Shown: positions 39,456-47,783 of the stretch, one piece after another
How the letters are laid out: every line of letters begins with the position of its first letter
Numbering within the stretch: the first letter of the stretch is position 1
Source: Streptomyces sp. NBC_00358
GTDB lineage: Bacteria > Actinomycetota > Actinomycetes > Streptomycetales > Streptomycetaceae
Assembly: GCF_036099295.1 (NCBI RefSeq)
Contig: NZ_CP107976.1
Span: 2,418,001 to 2,482,000 of the forward strand
Reading direction: 5' to 3'
DNA: 64,000 nucleotides
The notes under the pieces: generated by a model
Database searches by the model: none
The model's input: only the letters and a program-made list of their open reading frames with translations
What the model was told of the DNA's origin: nothing
Program-made: the position numbers and the translations under genes

Positions 39456-41090
39456 ATGGCAGCCAGCACCCACACCGTGACCAACCAGGCTCCGCCCCTG
39501 GTCGGATATGACGTATTCGCCGCCGACCGGGCCCTCGTGGAGGCGGTCGACCGGCATCTCGATCCAGAGCTTCTAGAGGAGGCGCGCGAGGAACTGTCGG
39601 CGCTCGGCCGGACGACCGGTTCCGCCCAGGTCCAGGAGTGGGGTGCGCTGGCCAACGAGAACCCGCCGAAGCTGCGTAGCCACGACCGTTACGGCAACCG
39701 GATCGACGAGGTCGACTTCCATCCGTCCTGGCACCGTCTCCTGGGCAAGGGCGTGTCGGCGGGTCTGACCACGGCCTGGACCCGCCCCGGCGGACACCTC
39801 AGGCGCGCGGCGGGCTTCGTGATCTGGACGCAGGCCGAGGCGGGCAACGGCTGCCCGCTGTCGATGACCCACGCGGCCGTGCCCGCGCTGCGCACCGATC
39901 CGGCGCTCGCCGCGGAGTGGGAGCCGCGCCTGACGTCCACGGTCTACGACCAGGAGCTGCGGCCCGCCTCCCAGAAGGCCGGCGTCCTCTTCGGTATGGG
40001 CATGACGGAGAAGCAGGGCGGCAGCGACGTACGCGCGAACACGACCGAGGCGCGGCCGCTCGCCGAGGACGGCACGTACGCGCTGACCGGGCACAAGTGG
40101 TTCTGTTCGGCGCCGATGTCGGACGGTTTCCTCGTGCTGGCGCAGGCTCCGGGCGGGCTGACCTGTTTCCTGGTGCCGCGTGTCCTGGAGGACGGCACCC
40201 GGAACGTGTTCCGCATCCAGCGGCTCAAGGACAAGCTCGGCAACCGGTCGAACGCGTCGAGCGAGGTCGAGTTCGACGGGACCTGGGCGCGCCGGGTGGG
40301 CGACGAGGGGCGCGGGGTGCGCACCATCATCGAGATGGTGGCCGCGACCCGGCTGGACTGTGTGCTCGGTTCGGCCTCGCTGATGCGGCAGGCCGTCGCG
40401 CAGGCGATCCACCATTCCACCTACCGTGAGGCCTTCGGCGGCCGGCTTCTCGACAAGCCGCTGATGCGCAACGTGCTCGCGGATCTGGCCCTGGAGTCGG
40501 AGGCGGCGACCACGCTGGCGATGCGGCTGGCCGCGGCCTACGACGACGGGAGCGAGCAGGAGCGGGCGTTCCTGCGGCTCGCGGTGCCGGCCGCCAAGTA
40601 CTGGGTGACCAAGCGGTGTACGCCGGTCGCGGTGGAGGCGCTGGAGTGCCTGGGCGGCAACGGCTACGTCGAGGAGTCGGGCATGCCGCGACTGCTGCGC
40701 GAGTCGCCGCTCAACTCCATCTGGGAGGGCGCCGGCAATGTGCAGGCGCTGGACGTCCTGCGCGCGCTGCAGCGGGAGCCGGGAGCCCTGGACGCGTATC
40801 TGCGGGAGGTGGGCCGGGCCCGCGGCGCGGACCACCGGCTGGACGGGGCCATCAAGAACCTGCTGACCGAACTCGCCGACCTGGACGGCATCGAGGCCCG
40901 TGCCCGCCGTCTCGTCGAGCGGATCGCGCTGGTGCTCCAGGGGTCGCTGCTGGTCCGGTACGCGCCCCCGGAGGTGGCGGACGCGTTCTGTGCCTCACGG
41001 CTGGGCGGTGACTGGGGAACGGCCTTCGGCACGCTGCCGCACAGTCTGGATCTGGCCACGGTGGTGGAGCGGGCCCGGCCGGTGTCCTGA
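39456..41090 (+). CDS. Acyl-CoA dehydrogenase family protein, AidB-like
   Basis: A 544-residue flavoprotein like E. coli AidB of the adaptive response to alkylation. The N-terminal part (PPLVGYDVFAADRALVEAVDRHL) and MGMTEKQGGSDVRANTTEA are typical of AidB. The acyl-CoA dehydrogenase body carries GHKWFCSAPMSDGFLVLAQ and a C-terminal LECLGGNGYVEESGMPRLLRESPLNSIWEG. AidB binds DNA in E. coli; whether this one does is unknown. An Ada-like gene lies 34 kb away in the window. It is followed by a strong terminator. Confidence 0.85.
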   Translation: MAASTHTVTNQAPPLVGYDVFAADRALVEAVDRHLDPELLEEAREELSALGRTTGSAQVQEWGALANENPPKLRSHDRYGNRIDEVDFHPSWHRLLGKGVSAGLTTAWTRPGGHLRRAAGFVIWTQAEAGNGCPLSMTHAAVPALRTDPALAAEWEPRLTSTVYDQELRPASQKAGVLFGMGMTEKQGGSDVRANTTEARPLAEDGTYALTGHKWFCSAPMSDGFLVLAQAPGGLTCFLVPRVLEDGTRNVFRIQRLKDKLGNRSNASSEVEFDGTWARRVGDEGRGVRTIIEMVAATRLDCVLGSASLMRQAVAQAIHHSTYREAFGGRLLDKPLMRNVLADLALESEAATTLAMRLAAAYDDGSEQERAFLRLAVPAAKYWVTKRCTPVAVEALECLGGNGYVEESGMPRLLRESPLNSIWEGAGNVQALDVLRALQREPGALDAYLREVGRARGADHRLDGAIKNLLTELADLDGIEARARRLVERIALVLQGSLLVRYAPPEVADAFCASRLGGDWGTAFGTLPHSLDLATVVERARPVS

Positions 41091-41103
41091 CGGAGGCGCT
41101 GGA

Positions 41104-41141
41104 GCGGGGGTGGTGCCGCGCCGACACGGCACCACCCCCGC
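41104..41141 (+). terminator. Terminator of the AidB-like gene
   Basis: Perfect 15-bp arms GCGGGGGTGGTGCCG and CGGCACCACCCCCGC with an 8-base loop, 14 bases after the stop codon. Confidence 0.85.
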
Positions 41142-41196
41142 CGCTGGCCCCCGTTGAGGAGCTAGGACACCGCGCAGGCGGCATCGCTGTCAGTTT

Positions 41197-41237
41197 CAAG
41201 GAACCTTGTGACCGTTGGCGAGAGTTGCAGACCGTTG
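41197..41237. promoter_or_regulatory. Dyad and phased direct repeats before the GAF regulator
   Basis: CAAGG-AA-CCTTG (41197-41208) is a perfect dyad. GACCGTTG recurs at 41210-41217 and 41230-41237, 20 bases (about two helical turns) apart. These may be sites for autoregulation. Confidence 0.4.
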
Positions 41238-41351
41238 CATTCCTTTGTTCACCTTGTGCGAAGGCCGGGCGGACCCGGCCGAGAGCAGGCACGATGTGGG
41301 ATGACGGCGGTGTCGCGGTTTCGTCCGCGGGCCTGGTTTCGGGAGTGCCCT

Positions 41352-42647
41352 GTGAAGATCACATCGTTCAACCCCGCCCGTTTCGCCCCGTCGGACGCGT
41401 CCGCGACGGCCGGGCACCTGAAGGAGACCTGGGCCGCCTCGGTCAAGGGCGAACGCGGCGCGATCACCCCGCGTCCGGTGATCGGCCAGTCCTGGCAGAG
41501 AGCGAAACGTTTCGGTATCAACCCCGAACAGGGAACGGGCAGCATCCTGTTACCGACGGACGAGCTCGAACACCGGCGGACATCCACCGTGCTCGCCGAT
41601 GTGATGCCCACCCTGCACGGCGGACTCGGGGCGGTCGCCGACGCCTCCCGGCAGATCATGGTGGTCACCGACCCCGAGGGCCGGGTGCTGTGGCGCGAGG
41701 GCAATCCGGGCGTGCTGCGCCGGGCCGACGCCATCTGCCTGGAGGAAGGCGCCGCCTGGGGCGAGGACGCCACCGGCACCAACGCCATCGGAACCGCGCT
41801 GTCCTCGGGCGCCCCGGTCCAGGTGCACTCCGCCGAGCACTTCGTGCGCGCCCTGCACGACTGGACGTGCGCGGCGGCGCCCGTCCACGACCCGCGCGAC
41901 GGCCGGCTGCTCGGGATCATCGACGTGAGCGGCCCGGACAGCACCTTCCATCCGGCCACGCTCGCGCTGGTCGACTCCGTGTCCAGACTGGCCGAAAGCG
42001 AACTGCGCGCCAGGCATCTGACGTCCATCGAGCGGCTGCGCGCGGTGGCCGCCCCGCTGCTGTGCCGGCTGGACGGCCCGGCGCTCGTGGTGGACTCCCA
42101 CGGCTGGCTCGCCGCCGTCACCGGGATGCCTCCCGTGGACCGGGTACCGCTGCCCGACTCCTTCGGCGCGGGCCTGAGCTGGCTGCCCACGCTCGGGATG
42201 TGTGTCGCCGAGCCGATGCCCGGCGGGTGGCTGCTGCGCGTCACCGGAGCCGCCGACACGGGGAGCGCGGGCCGGGTGGTCCTCGACCTCGGCGACCCCC
42301 GCAGGCCGCACATCACCGTCTCGGGCACGGCGGGCAGTTGGGCCCAGGACCTGAGCCCGCGCCACGCCGAACTGCTCTACGTCCTCGCCGTGCGCCGTCA
42401 GGGACGCAGCGCGGCCCAGCTCGCGGTGGACCTGTTCGGCGATCCGACCCGCACCGTCACGGTCCGGGCCGAACTGTCGCGCGTACGGCGCCGGCTGGTC
42501 GGGCTCCTCGACCACCGGCCGTACCGCTTCCGCGAGGAGGTGGAGGTCGAGGTGCTGCTGCCGGACGACCCCCGGGACCTGCTGCCGCACTCGACGGCGC
42601 CCGCGGTGCTCGGCGCACGGACATCGGCCGGACCGGCTCCCTCCTGA
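41352..42647 (+). CDS. GAF-domain transcriptional regulator
   Basis: A 431-residue regulator. Residues 80-220 form a GAF sensor domain (IMVVTDPEGRVLWREGNPG, GTNAIGTALSSGAPVQVHSAEHF, GIIDVSGPDSTFHPATL) like the N-terminal half of AcoR-type activators. Unlike these there is no AAA+ domain; the C-terminal 110 residues carry a winged-helix-like segment (SPRHAELLYVLAVRRQGRSAAQLA, RVRRRLVGLLDHRPYRF). The GTG at 41352 has GGGAG six bases upstream. Related Streptomyces genes often control aldehyde or alcohol dehydrogenases, but none is adjacent here. Confidence 0.83.
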   Translation: MKITSFNPARFAPSDASATAGHLKETWAASVKGERGAITPRPVIGQSWQRAKRFGINPEQGTGSILLPTDELEHRRTSTVLADVMPTLHGGLGAVADASRQIMVVTDPEGRVLWREGNPGVLRRADAICLEEGAAWGEDATGTNAIGTALSSGAPVQVHSAEHFVRALHDWTCAAAPVHDPRDGRLLGIIDVSGPDSTFHPATLALVDSVSRLAESELRARHLTSIERLRAVAAPLLCRLDGPALVVDSHGWLAAVTGMPPVDRVPLPDSFGAGLSWLPTLGMCVAEPMPGGWLLRVTGAADTGSAGRVVLDLGDPRRPHITVSGTAGSWAQDLSPRHAELLYVLAVRRQGRSAAQLAVDLFGDPTRTVTVRAELSRVRRRLVGLLDHRPYRFREEVEVEVLLPDDPRDLLPHSTAPAVLGARTSAGPAPS

Positions 42648-42807
42648 GCCCGGGGAGGGACGAACCGAGCGTATTTCGTGAGCGTCTTCCGCCGTCTTTG
42701 TCCTGGCCCGGAGGTCTCTGCCGTAGCATCCCCTTCACAGGCCACCCCACCCGTCTCTCCGTCAACGCCTTCGGCGGGGGAGGCAGTTGGCCTATTCGGG
42801 AGGACGC

Positions 42808-44157
42808 ATGAAGCAGCGCGGCAGGCATCGTCGTCGGAGAAGGGGACAGGCGCTGCGCGCCACCCTGGCCGGAACCGCGCTCGCGCTCACCGCGGCAGCC
42901 ACCCTGATCAGCACCTCTCAGGCCACCGGAGCCAACAGCCCCGGCGGGCTCACCGCGCTGCGCTCCGGCTCCGTGTCGCAGGAACTGCGTCTCCACGAGA
43001 ACCTCACGTCCCGGGACGCGCTCGACACGCTGAGCGGGAACATGGGCGGCAACGTCGGCGTCGACGGAGTCCTGCGCGACGCCGACCACTCGATGCGGAA
43101 CACCGGCGGCTGCACGTCGGACGAGCGGGCCGCACTGCCCGTCGAGCCGACGGCGACGCGCGCGTACTGCTGGGAGGACGCCGACGCGCGGACCGCGCGG
43201 TGGCAGCCGCGTTCCGTCACCACTTCCGGTGACGCCGACGACGACGGCCTGTGGGGCGCTCACCAGGTGATCCTGGCCGGGTGGACGCACCGCGACGGGC
43301 AGGCGGCCGCGCCGGCCCGGGACGAGGGCCTGGCCAGGATCGCCTTCGTCGACGCGTCCGACCCGGACTCCCTCAGCTACCGCTGGGTCCTGCTGGTCGC
43401 CCCGCGCGCCGGCGGGAGGGACTTCACGGCGGTCCACTCGGGCCTCGGCGGCATGGTCTGGTACCAGGACAAGCTGATCGTCACCGCGGCGCACGGCCAG
43501 GGCCTCCTGGTCTTCGACCTGCACCGGCTGCTGCGGGCCGACGTGGACAGCGGCGCCGTGGGCCGGGTGGGCCACGGCTACTCGGCCGCCGGCTACCGGT
43601 ACGTGCTCCCCGCCATCGGCTCGTACGACCCGGAGGGCGGCGCGTGTACGCGCGGCCGTGAGCACGCGGTCCCCTGCTTCGGCTCGCTCTCCCTGGACCG
43701 TACGACCGCCCCGGACAGCCTGGTCGCGACCGAGGCCGCGGTCGGCCACGCGGGGCCGACCCGGGTCTGGCGGTACTCCTTCAGCACCGCCGCGTACCGC
43801 ACGGGCCTGCTGGCCGACGCCCAGGGGCATGTGGACGCGGTCGAGGCCTACACGACCAAGGGCTCCGGGATCTCCGGCGTGCTCTCGCACCGGTCAGGCG
43901 GCGCCCGTGACGCCCAGTGGTACATCGGGCGGCCGGCCGACAGCCGTACCCAGCACGCCTCCCTGTGGCGGCAGAGCGGCGACGGCGCCCGGGCCGCCAC
44001 CTGCACCGCGGACCAGTCGCACGCCTGCTGGGGCCTGGACACCGGCTCGCTCTCCTACTGGCAGCGGACCGGCGAGCTGTGGACACTGACCGGCGGGCCG
44101 GCCCGGCGGGTGCTGTACGCGGTGCCGCTGTCCTCGGTCGACGGCTCGCTCGGATAG
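42808..44157 (+). CDS. Secreted protein of unknown function
   Basis: A 449-residue exported protein. The N-terminus has many arginines (KQRGRHRRRRRGQ) followed by a hydrophobic stretch and a likely cleavage near residue 40. The mature part contains repeated W/Y-containing blocks (MVWYQDKLIVTAAHGQGLLVFDLHRLL, WYIGRPADS, LSYWQRTGELWTLTG) that look like a beta-propeller, and several Cys pairs (GGCTSDE, AYCWED, ACTRG, PCFGS) that may form disulfides. No catalytic motif is visible. GGGAGG precedes the ATG. I do not recognise the family beyond its secretion. Confidence 0.7.
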   Translation: MKQRGRHRRRRRGQALRATLAGTALALTAAATLISTSQATGANSPGGLTALRSGSVSQELRLHENLTSRDALDTLSGNMGGNVGVDGVLRDADHSMRNTGGCTSDERAALPVEPTATRAYCWEDADARTARWQPRSVTTSGDADDDGLWGAHQVILAGWTHRDGQAAAPARDEGLARIAFVDASDPDSLSYRWVLLVAPRAGGRDFTAVHSGLGGMVWYQDKLIVTAAHGQGLLVFDLHRLLRADVDSGAVGRVGHGYSAAGYRYVLPAIGSYDPEGGACTRGREHAVPCFGSLSLDRTTAPDSLVATEAAVGHAGPTRVWRYSFSTAAYRTGLLADAQGHVDAVEAYTTKGSGISGVLSHRSGGARDAQWYIGRPADSRTQHASLWRQSGDGARAATCTADQSHACWGLDTGSLSYWQRTGELWTLTGGPARRVLYAVPLSSVDGSLG

Positions 44158-44169
44158 CGGGCCGTCCCC

Positions 44170-44196
44170 GGCCGGCGCCCCGCTCGGACGCCGGCC
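44170..44196 (+). terminator. Hairpin after the secreted-protein gene
   Basis: Eight-bp perfect arms GGCCGGCG and CGCCGGCC with an 11-base loop, 12 bases after the stop. Confidence 0.6.
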
Positions 44197-44249
44197 CGGC
44201 CCGCGGACACTTTTGGAGGGGTGCCCGCCCCCGTGATTCCCTGGCGGCC

Positions 44250-44822
44250 ATGAGCAACGTCAGTGTGACCACCTGGTCCCTGGAGCAGACGGCCCCGACC
44301 GACCTGCTCCCCGCGAGCACCCCCGACGGGGAAGTGCGGATCGTCCGCGCCGAGGCCCCCTCGCCCGAGTTCAGCCGCTTCCTGTACGCCTCGGTCGGCG
44401 GGGACATCCGCTGGACGGACCGGCTCGCGTGGACGTACGCGCAGTGGCAGGAGGCGCTGGCCCAGCCGGGCACCGAGACCTGGGTCGCCTACGACCGGGG
44501 GACGCCCGCCGGCTACGTCGAGCTCGGCGCGCAGGACGACGGGGTCGTGGAGATCGTCTACTTCGGGCTCCTCCCCGCGTTCCGCGGGCGCCGGATCGGT
44601 GGACACCTCCTGTCGTACGGGGTCGCGCGCGCCTGGGACCTGGCCGGACGCTGGCCGGGGCGGGCCGAGACGAAGCGCGTCTGGCTGCACACGTGCAGCA
44701 AGGACGGGGAGCACGCGATGGACAACTACCTGCGCCGCGGATTCAAACTCTTCGACACCAAGGTCGAGGAGGAGGCTGAGGTCGCCACACCCGGCCCGTG
44801 GCCGGGGGCGTACGCCGTCTGA
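44250..44822 (+). CDS. GNAT-family N-acetyltransferase
   Basis: A 190-residue acetyltransferase. The acetyl-CoA binding motif is GLLPAFRGRRIGGHLLSYGVARAW, a clear Q/RxxGxG/A type loop, preceded by VEIVYFGLLP. The ending NYLRRGFKLFDTK is a common GNAT C-terminus. The substrate is unknown. No good ribosome site is present before the ATG. A perfect hairpin follows. Confidence 0.85.
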   Translation: MSNVSVTTWSLEQTAPTDLLPASTPDGEVRIVRAEAPSPEFSRFLYASVGGDIRWTDRLAWTYAQWQEALAQPGTETWVAYDRGTPAGYVELGAQDDGVVEIVYFGLLPAFRGRRIGGHLLSYGVARAWDLAGRWPGRAETKRVWLHTCSKDGEHAMDNYLRRGFKLFDTKVEEEAEVATPGPWPGAYAV

Positions 44823-44831
44823 CCAGCTCCG

Positions 44832-44850
44832 GGCCGCGGTGACCGCGGCC
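44832..44850 (+). terminator. Terminator of the GNAT gene
   Basis: Perfect 8-bp arms GGCCGCGG and CCGCGGCC around TGA, 9 bases after the stop codon. Confidence 0.6.
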
Positions 44851-44899
44851 AGCCGGCCCTCGCCGCGGCACCGCGGGAGGCCCGGTCGTGTGATCGACA

Positions 44900-44932
44900 A
44901 CACCCTCGTCCCACCATTCGGGACAAGGGTGT
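44900..44932. promoter_or_regulatory. Inverted repeat upstream of the sulfur operon
   Basis: Arms ACACCCTCGTCCC (44900-44912) and GGGACAAGGGTGT (44920-44932) with a 7-base spacer; 12 of 13 positions pair. It lies 54 bases before the leader-peptide start, in the position of an operator. Confidence 0.5.
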
Positions 44933-44986
44933 CCACATGATGGATGACGGTGGACTGCCCGGAGATCCCCGTGACACGCTTCCGTC

Positions 44987-45070
44987 ATGTCTGGAACTGG
45001 AATTGCCTTGGTGAGTCGGCGGCACGTCGACCTCGGCCGCATGTCCAGCGCCATCTGTCCGGCAAGCTGA
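44987..45070 (+). CDS. Cysteine-containing leader peptide of the sulfur operon
   Basis: A 27-residue ORF that begins MSGTGIALVSRRHVDLGRMS and has a single Cys at residue 24 in SAICPAS. Peptides with the SRRHVDLGR pattern occur in front of sulfur-assimilation genes in Streptomyces, and cysteine-rich leaders in mycobacteria act as cysteine-sensing attenuators. There is no Shine-Dalgarno; CACGCT lies 12 to 7 bases before the ATG, consistent with leaderless transcription. It lies 135 bases before the sulfite reductase start, with an attenuator-like hairpin between. Confidence 0.75.
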   Translation: MSGTGIALVSRRHVDLGRMSSAICPAS

Positions 45071-45111
45071 CCAGTCCAGCAGCGCCGAGTCTCTCCCTTT
45101 TCAAGAACCTT

Positions 45112-45125
45112 GCGCAGTGCTGCGC
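45112..45125 (+). promoter_or_regulatory. Attenuator-like hairpin in the sulfur operon leader
   Basis: GCGCAG-TG-CTGCGC followed by CCCATTTT; a T-tract after a short stem is uncommon in this GC-rich DNA. A second dyad CAGGTC / GACCTG at 45153-45158 and 45172-45177 could form an alternative fold. Together with the leader peptide this looks like cysteine-responsive attenuation. Confidence 0.45.
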
Positions 45126-45205
45126 CCATTTTCCCGTATGCACCCGTTTGCGCAGGTCAGAGCCGTAGTCAGACCTGTCCCGCAGTCTCGAAGGACGTAA
45201 CAGCC

Positions 45206-46900
45206 ATGGCCGCCACCCCCGAGAATCCTGCTGCCGCGCCCCGCCGCAAGGTGAGCCGTCACCGCGGCGAGGGTCAGTGGGCCGTAGGTCACTTCACTCC
45301 GCTCAACGGCAACGAGCAGTTCAAGAAGGACGACGACGGTCTCAATGTGCGGACACGCATTGAGACGGTGTACTCCAAGCGGGGCTTCGACTCGATCGAC
45401 CCCAACGACCTGCGCGGCCGGATGCGTTGGTGGGGCCTCTACACCCAGCGCAAGCCCGGGATCGACGGCGGCAAGACCGCGATCCTGGAGCCGGAGGAGC
45501 TGGACGACAAGTTCTTCATGCTGCGCGTCCGGATCGACGGCGGCCGGCTGACCACCGAGCAGTTGCGGGTCATCGGCGAGATCTCGCAGGAGTTCGCGCG
45601 CGGCACCGCCGACCTCACCGACCGCCAGAACGTCCAGTACCACTGGATCCGCATCGAGGACGTCCCGGAGATCTGGGACCGCCTGGAGGCCGTGGGCCTG
45701 TCGACGACCGAGGCCTGCGGTGACACCCCCCGCGTCATCCTCGGCTCGCCCGTCGCCGGTATCGCCGAGGACGAGATCATCGACGGCACCCCGGCCATCG
45801 AGGAGATCCACCGCCGGGTCGTCGGCAACAAGGACTTCTCGAACCTGCCCCGCAAGTTCAAGACCGCGATCTCCGGCTCGCCGCTGCTGGACGTGGCGCA
45901 CGAGATCAACGACGTCGCCTTCGTCGGTGTGAACCACCCGGAGCACGGCCCCGGTTTCGACCTCTGGGTCGGCGGCGGCCTCTCCACCAACCCCAAGATC
46001 GGCCAGCGTCTCGGCGCCTGGGTCCCGCTCGACGAGGTCGCGGACGTCCACATCGGCGTCCTCTCGATCTTCCGTGACTACGGCTACCGGCGGCTGCGCA
46101 CCCGCGCCCGTCTGAAGTTCCTGGTCGCCGACTGGGGCGTGGAGAAGTTCCGCCAGGTCCTGGAGGACGAGTACCTGCAGCGCAAGCTGGTCGACGGCCC
46201 CGCCCCCGACCAGCCGGTCGCCCGCTGGCGCGACCACGTCGGCGTGCACCGGCAGCAGGACGGCCGGTACTACGTCGGCTTCGCCCCGCGCGTCGGCCGC
46301 ATCGACGGCGCCACCCTGACGAAGATCGCCGAGTTGGCCGAGGCGCACGGCTCGGGCCGGCTGCGCACCACCGTCGAGCAGAAGATGATCGTGCTCGACG
46401 TGGAGGAGGCGCAGATCGACTCGCTCGTCGAGGGCCTGGAGGCGCTCGACCTGACCGCCAAGCCGTCCACCTTCCGGCGCGGCACGATGGCCTGCACCGG
46501 CATCGAGTACTGCAAGCTCGCGATCGTCGAGACCAAGGCGCGCGGTGCCTCCCTGATCGACGAACTCGAGCGCCGCATCCCCGAGTTCGAAGAGCCCCTC
46601 ACCATCAACATCAACGGCTGCCCGAACGCCTGCGCCCGTATCCAGGTCGCGGACATCGGTCTCAAGGGCCAGTTGGTCCTCGACGCCGACGGCGAGCAGG
46701 TCGAGGGATACCAGGTGCACCTGGGCGGCGCGCTCGGCCTGGAGGCCGGATTCGGCCGCAAGGTCCGCGGCCTGAAGGTCACTTCGGACGAGCTGCCCGA
46801 CTACATCGAGCGTGTCCTCAAGCGTTTCCAGGCGGAGCGCGAGGACGGCGAGCGCTTCGCCACCTGGGCCGCGCGCGCCTCCGAGGAGGCACTGTCGTGA
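45206..46900 (+). CDS. sirA: Ferredoxin-type sulfite reductase
   Basis: A 564-residue siroheme and [4Fe-4S] enzyme that reduces sulfite to sulfide in the cytoplasm. Two nitrite/sulfite reductase ferredoxin-like half-domains alternate with two siroheme-binding domains. Cluster ligands are Cys430 and Cys436 (ACTGIEYC) and Cys472 and Cys476 (NGCPNAC). Tyr79 (GLYTQRKPG) and Cys171 (TEACGD) match the Tyr-Cys pair that is cross-linked in the mycobacterial sulfite reductase. The ATG at 45206 has GAAGGA upstream. Because it lies with cysH-cysN, sulfite rather than nitrite is the likely substrate. Its stop overlaps the next gene (GTGA). Confidence 0.93.
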   Translation: MAATPENPAAAPRRKVSRHRGEGQWAVGHFTPLNGNEQFKKDDDGLNVRTRIETVYSKRGFDSIDPNDLRGRMRWWGLYTQRKPGIDGGKTAILEPEELDDKFFMLRVRIDGGRLTTEQLRVIGEISQEFARGTADLTDRQNVQYHWIRIEDVPEIWDRLEAVGLSTTEACGDTPRVILGSPVAGIAEDEIIDGTPAIEEIHRRVVGNKDFSNLPRKFKTAISGSPLLDVAHEINDVAFVGVNHPEHGPGFDLWVGGGLSTNPKIGQRLGAWVPLDEVADVHIGVLSIFRDYGYRRLRTRARLKFLVADWGVEKFRQVLEDEYLQRKLVDGPAPDQPVARWRDHVGVHRQQDGRYYVGFAPRVGRIDGATLTKIAELAEAHGSGRLRTTVEQKMIVLDVEEAQIDSLVEGLEALDLTAKPSTFRRGTMACTGIEYCKLAIVETKARGASLIDELERRIPEFEEPLTININGCPNACARIQVADIGLKGQLVLDADGEQVEGYQVHLGGALGLEAGFGRKVRGLKVTSDELPDYIERVLKRFQAEREDGERFATWAARASEEALS

Positions 46901-47076
46901 GCGAGCGTGCCGCGCCGTTCTACTGCCCCTACTGCGGGGACGAGGATCTGCGACCCAGCGAAGAGGGCCACGGCGCGTGGGAATGCGCGGCGTGCAACCG
47001 GGCCTTCCAGCTGAAGTTCCTCGGGCTGCTGTCCCGGGGCGTTCGGCAGGAAGACCGTGGAGGGGCGGAGATATGA
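46897..47076 (+). CDS. Small zinc-ribbon protein in the sulfur operon
   Basis: A 59-residue protein that starts with GTG overlapping the sirA stop and ends overlapping the cysH start. It has two CxxC knuckles, Cys10-Cys13 (FYCPYCGDED) and Cys30-Cys33 (WECAACNRAFQLKFLG), the pattern of a rubredoxin-like or zinc-ribbon fold. The overlaps on both sides show it is a genuine operon member. A role as electron carrier or sulfite-reductase accessory factor is inference only. Confidence 0.82.
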   Translation: MSERAAPFYCPYCGDEDLRPSEEGHGAWECAACNRAFQLKFLGLLSRGVRQEDRGGAEI

Positions 47077-47783
47077 CGGCCATTCAGGAAGAGCGTACGG
47101 GCGAGGACTTGAAGAGCCTGGCCGAGCGGGCGGGGCGCGACCTGGAGGACGCGTCCGCGCTGGAGGTCCTCCGGTGGGCGGTGGACACGTTCGGCGAGAA
47201 GTTCTGCGTGACCTCGTCCATGGAGGACGCGGTCGTCGCGCATCTCGCCTCGCGCGCCAAGCCCGGGGTGGACGTGGTGTTCCTGGACACGGGCTACCAC
47301 TTCCCGGAGACGATCGGTACCCGTGACGCGGTCGAGGCGGTGATGGACGTCAACGTCATCACGCTGACCCCGCGTCGGACCGTGGCCGAGCAGGACGCGG
47401 AGCACGGGCCGAGGCTGCACGACCGTGACCCGGACCTGTGCTGCGCCCTGCGCAAGGTCAAGCCGTTGGAAGAGGGCCTGACCGCGTACGACGCGTGGGC
47501 GACCGGGCTGCGTCGCGACGAGTCCGAGACCCGGGCGAACACCCCGGTCGTGGGCTGGGACGAGAAGCGGCGGAAGGTCAAGGTCTCGCCGATCGCCCGC
47601 TGGACGCAGGACGACGTGGACGCGTATGTCGCCGAACACGGCGTGCTGACCAACCCGTTGCTGACGGACGGTTACGCGTCCGTCGGCTGCGCGCCCTGCA
47701 CCCGCCGGGTGCTGGAGGGCGAGGACGCGCGCGCCGGCCGCTGGGCGGGCCGGGCGAAGACCGAGTGCGGGCTGCACGGATGA
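47073..47783 (+). CDS. cysH: Adenylyl-sulfate (APS) reductase type CysH
   Basis: A 236-residue reductase that turns activated sulfate into sulfite with thioredoxin. The P-loop-like SSMEDAVV replaces the usual SGGKDS-type motif, followed by FLDTGYHFPETI. Cys123-Cys124 and Cys206-Cys209 (CCALRKVK and CAPCTR) are the four ligands of a [4Fe-4S] cluster, which is the mark of APS-using reductases, and Cys232 in ECGLHG is the catalytic nucleophile. The ATG overlaps the upstream stop (ATGA). A cysC gene follows, so PAPS is also made. Confidence 0.92.
   Translation: MTAIQEERTGEDLKSLAERAGRDLEDASALEVLRWAVDTFGEKFCVTSSMEDAVVAHLASRAKPGVDVVFLDTGYHFPETIGTRDAVEAVMDVNVITLTPRRTVAEQDAEHGPRLHDRDPDLCCALRKVKPLEEGLTAYDAWATGLRRDESETRANTPVVGWDEKRRKVKVSPIARWTQDDVDAYVAEHGVLTNPLLTDGYASVGCAPCTRRVLEGEDARAGRWAGRAKTECGLHG

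Noticed and set aside
45071..45205. SAM or cobalamin riboswitch before sirA
   Set aside because: I found no riboswitch core; the leader peptide and short hairpins explain the region better.
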